A stretch of 64,000 bases of DNA, from the NCBI RefSeq assembly GCF_002939945.1, contig NZ_MDEB01000012.1:1-64000 (forward strand), written 5' to 3'. This stretch comes from Xanthomonas arboricola pv. populi (GTDB lineage: Bacteria > Pseudomonadota > Gammaproteobacteria > Xanthomonadales > Xanthomonadaceae). A program made the position numbers and the translations under genes. The number at the start of each line of letters is the position of its first letter. Positions within the stretch are counted from its first letter, which is position 1. Below are positions 57,633 to 64,000 of the stretch, one piece after another. The notes below the pieces were generated by a model. That model worked only from the letters and a program-made list of their open reading frames with translations, was not told the DNA's origin and searched no databases.

Positions 57633-60332
57633 TTAGTCGTCGGTGACGGTGAAGCGTTGCCTGGTGCGGATATCGGCGCTGGAGGCGCCGATCTGCACCT
57701 CGTAGGCGCCTGGATCTACCGCGTAGGCCTTGCGCTGCTCGTCGTAGATGCGCAGGGCGTCTTGCGCCTTGAGGGTGAAGTGCAGCTGGCGTTGTTCGCC
57801 CGGCTGCAGGGTGATGCGCTGGAAGCCGCGTAGCTCCTTGATGGCGCGCTCGCGTTGCGGCTTGAGCGGATGCAGATACAGCTGCACCACTTCATCGCCG
57901 GCGCGTTGGCCGGTGTTCTTCAGCATGACCGTGGCCGTGAGTGAGCCATCGGCGGTTACGGTGTTGCGATCCAGCTGCAGATCCGAATAGGCGAACTGTG
58001 TGTACGACAGGCCATGACCAAACGGATACAGCGGTTTGCCGGCGAAGTAGCGATAGGTGCGGCCGCGCATCGCGTAGTCGTCGAAGGCGGGCAGGCGCTC
58101 GTCTTCCTTGTAGAAGGTGACCGGCAGGCGGCCGCCAGGGCTGGCCTGGCCGAACAGCACATCGCCCACCGCGCTGCCGCCGTGCTGGCCGGGGTACCAG
58201 GCCAGCAGGATGGCGGGCACGTGGTGCTGCGCCCAGTCGATGGCCAGTGCCGAGCCGGTGGTCAGCACCATCACCACCGGCGTGCCGGTGGCCTGCAGCG
58301 CCTTAAGCAGCTCGCGCTGCGGTTTGGGCAGGCGGGTGTCGGTGCGGTCGCCGCCGGCAAAGCCGGGATAGTTGACGTCCATCTCCTCGCCTTCGACATC
58401 GCCGGTGAGGCCGCCGACGAATACCACCACCTCGGCGTTGCGTGCGGCGTCCACCGCCTCCTGCAGCGGCGGCTTGGCGCCGGGCATGCGCCAGGCCAGG
58501 CGCACGCCGGCATCGCGGGTGGCCTCGAAGTACTCCACGCGCAGGTCGTAGGCCTTGCCGCCTTCCAGCGCAACGCTGGCATTGCCGCCGCGCATGCGCG
58601 GGGCCTGGCTCCATTGATCGATGAGCAATTTGCCATCCAGAGACAGGCGCACGCCATCGTCGGCGGCGATCTGCAGCTCGTAGCTGCCCGATACCGGCGG
58701 CAGCAGCTGGCCATGCCAGCGCACGCTGAAGTCGTCCTTGCCGAGCGCACGCTCGGCCTGCAGCTCGCCACGGCCGACCGCATCGTCGGTGGGTGCGTTG
58801 CGGTCCCAGCGGAAGGCGATGCGCGGGTCGATGCGGGTCAGCACCGGCTGGCCGGCCAACGCACGTCCACGGAAGTATTCGCCGGTGAGGCCGTTCTGTT
58901 TGGCATCTGCGGCCGGGCGCAGGTAGCGCGTGTCGATCGGTGCGGCGGCATTGGGGTCTTCGCGCCCTTCCACCAGGTCGCTGCCGCGCGCGTAGACCAC
59001 CTGCGCCTGCGGTGCGGCGTCGCGGATGCCCTGCAGGATGGTGACCGGCGCAGACGGCGTGCCGTAGTAGTTGCCCAGCAGCGACATCGGGTCGTCGGCG
59101 GTGGGGCCGATCACGGCGATGCGCTTGAGCGTGGGTTTGAGCGGCAGCAGGCCATCGTTCTTCAGCAGTACCAGCGATTCGCGCGCGGTGCGGCGCGCCA
59201 GTGCATCGTGCTGCGGCGATTGATTGGCCGAGGGCGGAATCTGCGCCCACGGCACCTTGGCCGGCGGGTCGAACATGCCCAGCCGCATGCGCGTGGTCAT
59301 CAGCCGCTTGAGCGCGGTGTCGATGCTGGCTTCGTCGATCAGGCCCGCACGCACCGCCGCCGGCAACGCGGCATAGGTGTCGCCACAATCCAGGTCGGTG
59401 CCGTGCTTGACGCCGAGTGCGGCGGCGGCCTCGGGCGTGGGCACGATCTTGTGGTTCTGCCAGATATCGCGGATGGCGGCGCAGTCGCTGACGATGTAGC
59501 CATCGAACCCCCAGTCGCGGCGCAGGATGTCTTCCAGCCGCGTGCTGGCCGAGGCGGACTCGCCGTTGACGCGGTTGTAGGCGCCCATCACCGCGGCGAC
59601 CTTGCCTTCCTGCACCAGGGCTTGAAATGCAGGCAGATACGTTTCGTGCAGATCGCGCTCGCTGGGATGCACGTCGAAGTGATGACGGTCCGCCTCCGGC
59701 CCGCTGTGCACCGCAAAGTGCTTGGCGGTGGCATCGAGCTTGCGATACGGCCCTTGCTGCGCCTGCAGGCCTTGCACGAAAGTCACGCCCTGGCGCGCGG
59801 TCAGGAACGGATCTTCGCCGTAGGTTTCCTGCCCGCGGCCCCAGCGCGGGTCGCGGAAGATGTTGATGTTGGGCGACCAGAAGGTGAGCCCCTGGTAGCG
59901 CTTGTGCTCGCCGCGCGCCAGAAACGCGTGGTGCTTGGCGCGCGCCTCGTCGCCGATGGCGGTGGCCACCTCGGCCATCAGCGGGGTGTCGAAGGTGGCC
60001 GCCAGGCCGATCGCCTGCGGAAACACGGTGGCGCCGCCGGCACGCGCCACGCCGTGCAGCGCTTCGTTCCACCAATCGTATTCGGGCACCTGCAGGCGCG
60101 GGATCGCCGGGGCGGCGTTCTGCATCTGCGCGGCTTTTTCTTCCAGCGTCATGCGCGCCACCAGGTCGGCCGCGCGCGCGTCGAAGGGGCGCTGTGTGTC
60201 CAGATACGGCGGTGGTGTTGCAGCCTGCGTGCCGGTGGTGGCCAGCGCCATCGCCATCGCCATCGCCAGCAATAAGCAGCGCGCAGCTGTGCGACGCGGG
60301 ACGGTGGCGAGGTGGGCGGGGTGCGAATGCAT
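57633..60332 (-). CDS. GH3 beta-xylosidase/beta-glucosidase with PA14 insert
   Basis: An 899-residue exported enzyme. Signal peptide (LLLAMAMAMALATTGTQA); GH3 N-domain (KAAQMQNAAPAIPRL, YDWWNEALHGVARAG, KRYQGLTFWSPNINIFRDPRWGRGQETYGEDP, KHFAVHSGPEADRHHFD, nucleophile Asp in GYIVSDCAAI); C-domain (ESLVLLKNDGLLPL) interrupted at ~455-600 by a PA14 domain (GLTGEYFRGR, YELQIAADDGVRLSLDG), then VFVGGLTGDVEGEEMDV and a fibronectin-III-like end. The WWNEALHGVAR pattern fits the xylosidase branch, as does the locus (xyl3A of X. campestris is the likely counterpart). A strong AGGAGG lies within the end of the upstream gene. Confidence 0.93.
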   Translation of the reverse strand: MHSHPAHLATVPRRTAARCLLLAMAMAMALATTGTQAATPPPYLDTQRPFDARAADLVARMTLEEKAAQMQNAAPAIPRLQVPEYDWWNEALHGVARAGGATVFPQAIGLAATFDTPLMAEVATAIGDEARAKHHAFLARGEHKRYQGLTFWSPNINIFRDPRWGRGQETYGEDPFLTARQGVTFVQGLQAQQGPYRKLDATAKHFAVHSGPEADRHHFDVHPSERDLHETYLPAFQALVQEGKVAAVMGAYNRVNGESASASTRLEDILRRDWGFDGYIVSDCAAIRDIWQNHKIVPTPEAAAALGVKHGTDLDCGDTYAALPAAVRAGLIDEASIDTALKRLMTTRMRLGMFDPPAKVPWAQIPPSANQSPQHDALARRTARESLVLLKNDGLLPLKPTLKRIAVIGPTADDPMSLLGNYYGTPSAPVTILQGIRDAAPQAQVVYARGSDLVEGREDPNAAAPIDTRYLRPAADAKQNGLTGEYFRGRALAGQPVLTRIDPRIAFRWDRNAPTDDAVGRGELQAERALGKDDFSVRWHGQLLPPVSGSYELQIAADDGVRLSLDGKLLIDQWSQAPRMRGGNASVALEGGKAYDLRVEYFEATRDAGVRLAWRMPGAKPPLQEAVDAARNAEVVVFVGGLTGDVEGEEMDVNYPGFAGGDRTDTRLPKPQRELLKALQATGTPVVMVLTTGSALAIDWAQHHVPAILLAWYPGQHGGSAVGDVLFGQASPGGRLPVTFYKEDERLPAFDDYAMRGRTYRYFAGKPLYPFGHGLSYTQFAYSDLQLDRNTVTADGSLTATVMLKNTGQRAGDEVVQLYLHPLKPQRERAIKELRGFQRITLQPGEQRQLHFTLKAQDALRIYDEQRKAYAVDPGAYEVQIGASSADIRTRQRFTVTDD

Positions 60333-60334
60333 GG

Positions 60335-62164
60335 TCAGTCCTCCTGGGGGCGGTGCGGTTCCTGCTGGGCAAACGGCCCGATCATGCTGCCGACGAAACC
60401 GCCGGCCTGTGCGGTGCTGAGCATGCCCGCATCGTCGTTGCGGCGTAGCGATTGCCAGCCGCGCCCATCGGCATCGAAGGCGAAGCTGTACGCGCCGCCG
60501 TCGCCGCTGATCTGCAAGCGCAACTGTGCGGTTGCGGGGATGCGTGTGTGTGCGAGCGTGGTGGTTGTTGCGCCATCGCGCTTATCCAGGAAGACGTCCA
60601 GCGCATCGCCGTTGCGTCGTACGCCCAGCGCATACCACGCGTTGGAATTCTGCAAGGCCGCAAGCCCGGCACTGACGCCGGCCTGCGTGGGCACCGCCAA
60701 CGCGGTGCTCGCGGTGAAGCGTGTGTGCTGCTGGCGCCGCGCGAGGAAGGCCGGTGTGGCGGTGCTGTCCAGGCCGTGTGCACTGGCATGCAGCGTCACC
60801 CAACCGGCGCGTGCGTGCAGGTCGGCCACATCATGTTTGGGCACACGCAAGGAAAGCCATTCGCGCTGCAGCGATGTGCCGGCGAAGTCGTCGCGCCAGG
60901 TGAAGTTGCCCGACAACGGGGCTTGGTCGGCGGGTGTCTTTCCGCCGCGCGGGCTCTGTGCGTGATACGGAATCGGCTCGCCGGCCGGCAGGATCGACGG
61001 CCAGCCATCGCGCCAGTGCACCGGCAGCAGGAAGGTTTCGCGCCCGGTGTTGTAGCGCTCGCCCGCATACGGGCGGCTGGCCAGCAACACCGCCCACCAT
61101 TGCCCGTCCGGTGTGTCCACCAGATCCACATGCCCGGCATTGCTGATCGGATGCGCGCGCTCGGCCGGCAGGTCGCGCTGGGTCAGGATCGGATTGTGCG
61201 GCGAGGCGACATACGGCCCCCACACGTGGCGGCTGCGCAGCACCATCTGCGAATGCTGCGGCCCGGTGCCGCCTTCGGCACACGAGAGGTAATACCAACC
61301 GTCGCGTTGATACAGGTGCGGGCCTTCGATCCAGATCGGCTTGCTGGCTAGATCCACGCCGCCGTTGAGCAACACCTTGCGCGGGCCGACCGGTTGATTG
61401 CTGGCGAGGTCGAACCGCTGCATCCAGATCGCGCGATGGCCTGCGTACAACGGCGTGCCTTCCGGTGGGCCGTTGTTGAGCAGATACGCGCTGCCGTCGC
61501 TGTCGAAGAACAGCGACGGGTCGATACCGTCGATGCCCGGCAACCACGTCAGTGCCGACCACGGGCCTGCCGGATTGCCGGCACTGGCGATGAAGTTGCC
61601 ACCGCTGTCGACCGAGGTGCCCACGACATAGAAGCGCCCGGCATGATGACGGATGCTGGCAGCGAACATGCCGCGCGACACACCCAGCCCGTCGTAGTCG
61701 AGCTGCTCGCGGCGCTCGACCACACTGCCGATCTGCGTCCAGTGCACCAGGTCGGTACTTTCGAACACCGGGATCGCCGGGAAATACGCGAAGGTGGAAT
61801 TGATCAGGTAGTAGCGCTCGCCCACGCGCGTCACGCTGGGGTCCGGGTAGAAGCCGGCCAGCACCGGGTTGCGGTAGTGGCCGGGCGGCAACGGCGTGGC
61901 AAACACCGCATCGTCGCCGCGATACTCGAACCAGTCGAAGGCGACATCGGCCTGCGCTTGCGCCTGCACGGTCGTGGGCACGAGCACTGCGATGACAGCG
62001 CCCAATACCACGTGGCGAGCCAGCAGCAGAGCAGTGCAGTCTGCGCGCAGACGCCGCAGGCTCGGCGCCGGCTCCGCATGCCGGACAGGCCCGCTTGGCT
62101 GCCGCACAGGCGTTGTATGGGGTTCGCCTTGACGCACCGCGGCATCAGCCGTTGTGGACTGCAT
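60335..62164 (-). CDS. GH43 glycosidase with C-terminal beta-sandwich, exported
   Basis: A ~609-residue enzyme. The N-terminal extension holds a membrane/signal segment (LLLARHVVLGAVIAVLVPTTVQA). The five-bladed propeller shows the base Asp in NPVLAGFYPDPSVTRVG, the pKa Asp in GIDGIDPSLFFDSDG and the acid Glu in PIWIEGPHLYQRDGWYY. After ~residue 400 a DUF1349/laminin-like sandwich typical of xylosidase-arabinofuranosidases follows. It acts on xylan side chains or oligomers in the periplasm. The ATG at 62164 overlaps the uxuA stop by one base (TGATG), giving translational coupling. Likely equivalent to the gly43F gene of X. campestris. Confidence 0.9.
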   Translation of the reverse strand: MQSTTADAAVRQGEPHTTPVRQPSGPVRHAEPAPSLRRLRADCTALLLARHVVLGAVIAVLVPTTVQAQAQADVAFDWFEYRGDDAVFATPLPPGHYRNPVLAGFYPDPSVTRVGERYYLINSTFAYFPAIPVFESTDLVHWTQIGSVVERREQLDYDGLGVSRGMFAASIRHHAGRFYVVGTSVDSGGNFIASAGNPAGPWSALTWLPGIDGIDPSLFFDSDGSAYLLNNGPPEGTPLYAGHRAIWMQRFDLASNQPVGPRKVLLNGGVDLASKPIWIEGPHLYQRDGWYYLSCAEGGTGPQHSQMVLRSRHVWGPYVASPHNPILTQRDLPAERAHPISNAGHVDLVDTPDGQWWAVLLASRPYAGERYNTGRETFLLPVHWRDGWPSILPAGEPIPYHAQSPRGGKTPADQAPLSGNFTWRDDFAGTSLQREWLSLRVPKHDVADLHARAGWVTLHASAHGLDSTATPAFLARRQQHTRFTASTALAVPTQAGVSAGLAALQNSNAWYALGVRRNGDALDVFLDKRDGATTTTLAHTRIPATAQLRLQISGDGGAYSFAFDADGRGWQSLRRNDDAGMLSTAQAGGFVGSMIGPFAQQEPHRPQED

Positions 62165-63423
62165 CACCAGTCCCACATCGCGCCGTCTTCCAGCCGCGCA
62201 ACCGGCAACTGCTTGGGCACGTAGGGATGCTTGGCGGCCAGGGCTTCGTCGATGTCCACGCCATGCCCGGGCGTTTCGCCGCAATGCAGGCGGCCATCGC
62301 GGAACACGTAATCGTGCGGGAACACCGCGTTGGCCTCGTCAGAATGGAACATGTATTCCTGGATGCCGAAGTTGGGCACCCAGGTGTCGAAATGCAATGC
62401 CGCGCCCATGCACACCGGCGACAGATCGGTGGCGCCGTGGAAGCCGGTGCGCACCTGATGCAGCGCGGCGAAATCGGCCAGCCGGCGCACATGGGTGATA
62501 CCGCCGGCGTGGACAATGGTGGTGCGGATGTAGTCGATCAACTGCTGTTCGATCAGGTGTTTGCAATCCCAGAGCGAATTGAACACCTCGCCCACCGCCA
62601 AGGGGGTGACCGTGTGCTGGCGGATCACTTCGAACGCGCGCTGGTTTTCTGCAGGCGTGGCGTCTTCCAGCCAGAACAATCGATACGGCTCCAGGTCGCG
62701 GCCCAGGCGCGCGGCCTCGATGGGAGTGAGCCGGTGGTGCGCGTCGTGCAGCAGCTCGATCTCATCGCCGTGGTCGCTGCGCAATTGCGCGAACAGTTTC
62801 GGCACCACGCCGAGATAGCGCGGCGTGGACCATACCGTTTCGGTCGGCAGTTCGCTTTCGGTCGGCTCATACGGTTTGCCGCCGCTGGAAATGCCGTAGG
62901 TCTTCTTGATGCCGGGCACGCCGCACTGCGCGCGAATGGCGATGAAGCCAAGCTCGCGAAAGCGGCCGACTTCCTCGCTGGTTTCGGCGATATCGCGGCC
63001 ATTGGCATGGCCGTAGACCAGCGCGCCCTCGCGCGAGCGCCCGCCCAGCAGCTGATACAACGGCAGGCCCGCCATCTTGCCCAGGATGTCCCACAAGGCC
63101 ACGTCCACCGCGGCGATCGCGCTCATCGTCACCGGGCCGCGCCGCCAGTACGCGCCGCGGTAGAAGAACTGCCAGATGTCTTCGATGCGGCCGGCATCGC
63201 GGCCGATCAGGTTCGGCACCAGGTGTTCCTGCAAATACGCCGCCACCGCCAGTTCGCGGCCATTGAGCGTGGCATCGCCGAGTCCGGTGATGCCCGAGCG
63301 GGTACGGATCTTCAGGGTGACGAAGTTGCGGCCCGGGCAGGTGACGATGACGCGCGCCTCGACGATCTCGCGATCGCGGGCCGAGCCTTGCAGCGGAGCA
63401 GGGGAGTCGGGAGTCTGTGACAT
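62164..63423 (-). CDS. uxuA: D-mannonate dehydratase (enolase superfamily, ManD/RspA type)
   Basis: A 419-residue enzyme forming 2-keto-3-deoxygluconate from mannonate. [78 protein letters not shown] and [12 protein letters not shown] carry the metal ligands (Asp, Glu, Glu) and the catalytic His typical of ManD. This family is unrelated in fold to classical E. coli UxuA, though Xanthomonas annotations use the symbol uxuA. Its product feeds the Entner-Doudoroff branch through KDG kinase, which is not in the window. Confidence 0.93.
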   Translation of the reverse strand: MSQTPDSPAPLQGSARDREIVEARVIVTCPGRNFVTLKIRTRSGITGLGDATLNGRELAVAAYLQEHLVPNLIGRDAGRIEDIWQFFYRGAYWRRGPVTMSAIAAVDVALWDILGKMAGLPLYQLLGGRSREGALVYGHANGRDIAETSEEVGRFRELGFIAIRAQCGVPGIKKTYGISSGGKPYEPTESELPTETVWSTPRYLGVVPKLFAQLRSDHGDEIELLHDAHHRLTPIEAARLGRDLEPYRLFWLEDATPAENQRAFEVIRQHTVTPLAVGEVFNSLWDCKHLIEQQLIDYIRTTIVHAGGITHVRRLADFAALHQVRTGFHGATDLSPVCMGAALHFDTWVPNFGIQEYMFHSDEANAVFPHDYVFRDGRLHCGETPGHGVDIDEALAAKHPYVPKQLPVARLEDGAMWDW

Positions 63424-63434
63424 CGTGGTCTCGC

Positions 63435-64000
63435 TCAGGGAGAAGTGGCGGCAGTGATTGGGAGTTCGAACGGGCCGGCCGGCAGGCCGCTTGGGTCGTA
63501 CAAGGTGCACACCGGGCTGTCGGCCCAGCAGTAGCGCACGCGCGTGACGGCCAGGCCGGTGGGAATGCGCAAGCTGATGGCGTGGTCGTGCAAGCTGGCA
63601 ACGGCATAGCGACAGCTGTTGGACGCGGCGCCGCACAGCTCGAAGCCGATCGGCGCATCGGCGCCATAGCTGAGCAAGGCGGTGTCCACATCGTCGAAGG
63701 CGATGCGCACGTCGTCGCCTTCGCGTTGCGCGCTGCGCGGCACCGGGCCGGAGGGCGCAAGCGCCTCGCCATACACCACCTGCCGCGCCGCGCGCGCCAG
63801 GCGCCGGCCCAGTTCCTGCTTGTTGGCCGGATGGATGTCGTAGCGGTCGCCGATGTCGATCGTCACCGCCAGGCCGGCATGCGCATCGTTGGCGACGAAG
63901 CGGCGTTGCGCCTCGCGCAGTTGCGCCCAGCCGCTGTCGACCGGCTGGGTGGGCGGCGCGCCATAGTTGGCCAGTTGCACGATCAGCAGCGGCAACTGCG
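63435..64000 (-). CDS. Sialate O-acetylesterase-family enzyme (C-terminal part)
   Basis: The window edge cuts off the N-terminus; about 188 residues are visible. The sequence [29 protein letters not shown] and the SGNH catalytic pair in [19 protein letters not shown] place it in the sialate 9-O-acetylesterase family. In xylan loci these remove acetyl groups from xylan or xylo-oligosaccharides. It ends 11 bases before the mannonate dehydratase gene and is the first visible gene of the second xylan operon. Confidence 0.88.
   Translation of the reverse strand, partial: QLPLLIVQLANYGAPPTQPVDSGWAQLREAQRRFVANDAHAGLAVTIDIGDRYDIHPANKQELGRRLARAARQVVYGEALAPSGPVPRSAQREGDDVRIAFDDVDTALLSYGADAPIGFELCGAASNSCRYAVASLHDHAISLRIPTGLAVTRVRYCWADSPVCTLYDPSGLPAGPFELPITAATSP

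Noticed and set aside
1-64000. tRNA, rRNA, CRISPR, prophage or intact insertion sequence
   Set aside because: None was recognisable by eye on either strand; a tRNAscan or ISfinder search would be needed to exclude short or degenerate copies.

Overview
The window looks like a chromosomal segment of a plant-associated Xanthomonas. The evidence is its high GC content, Xanthomonas-type intergenic repeats, TonB-dependent receptors placed beside sugar-utilisation genes, XylR-type boxes, an effector with a type IV secretion C-terminal domain (XVIPCD), and an XAC0095-type small protein. I read everything by eye. Family names rest on motif recognition and no database search was run.

Positions 1-12,800 hold conserved or housekeeping genes: fpg (DNA repair), a periplasmic mutarotase-like protein, opgD (periplasmic glucans), an orphan GAF-histidine kinase, tdk, a UvrD/Rep helicase, a DUF4272 protein, a YceH protein, and a class-B-type acid phosphatase lipoprotein overlapping pyrF. 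A candidate small RNA with its own promoter and a strong terminator follows pyrF.

Positions 12,858-22,044 (minus strand) form one cluster: LacI regulator, two tandem Oar-like TonB-dependent receptors, then a flavin-dependent halogenase. The two receptor genes share an almost identical 5' leader with a covarying hairpin and a second hairpin that would hide the Shine-Dalgarno sequence. A lipoprotein gene and plsB follow on the plus strand. Positions 26,095-30,755 carry small accessory and stress-type genes: an oxidoreductase, DUF465, a BamE-like periplasmic protein, an XAC0095-like protein, rraB and a lipocalin.

Positions 31,099-45,386 hold the first xylan-utilisation block. On the minus strand are the xytA-type receptor, a GPH-family sugar:cation symporter and a GH43 enzyme. 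Divergently on the plus strand are a hexuronate transporter, a GH10 xylanase, uxaC, a GH2 enzyme and a second GH10 xylanase. Two XylR-like palindromes lie in the divergent promoter region. A second xylan block on the minus strand (55,941-64,000) contains a sialate/acetyl-esterase (cut by the window end), a UxuA/ManD mannonate dehydratase, GH43, GH3 with a PA14 insert, and uxuB. Together the blocks encode outer-membrane uptake, depolymerisation to xylose and glucuronate, inner-membrane uptake, and glucuronate -> fructuronate -> mannonate -> KDG.

Between the two xylan blocks is an accessory stretch (45,487-55,780). It holds a metallopeptidase effector with an XVIPCD and its upstream lipoprotein, probably the immunity protein; an SMP-30 lactonase lipoprotein; a lower-GC DUF3800 gene; a kelch protein; an ldhA-lldP lactate pair; a DUF2256 zinc-ribbon protein; a SymE-like toxin; and a VOC protein. 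No tRNA, rRNA, intact insertion sequence, prophage or CRISPR array was seen.
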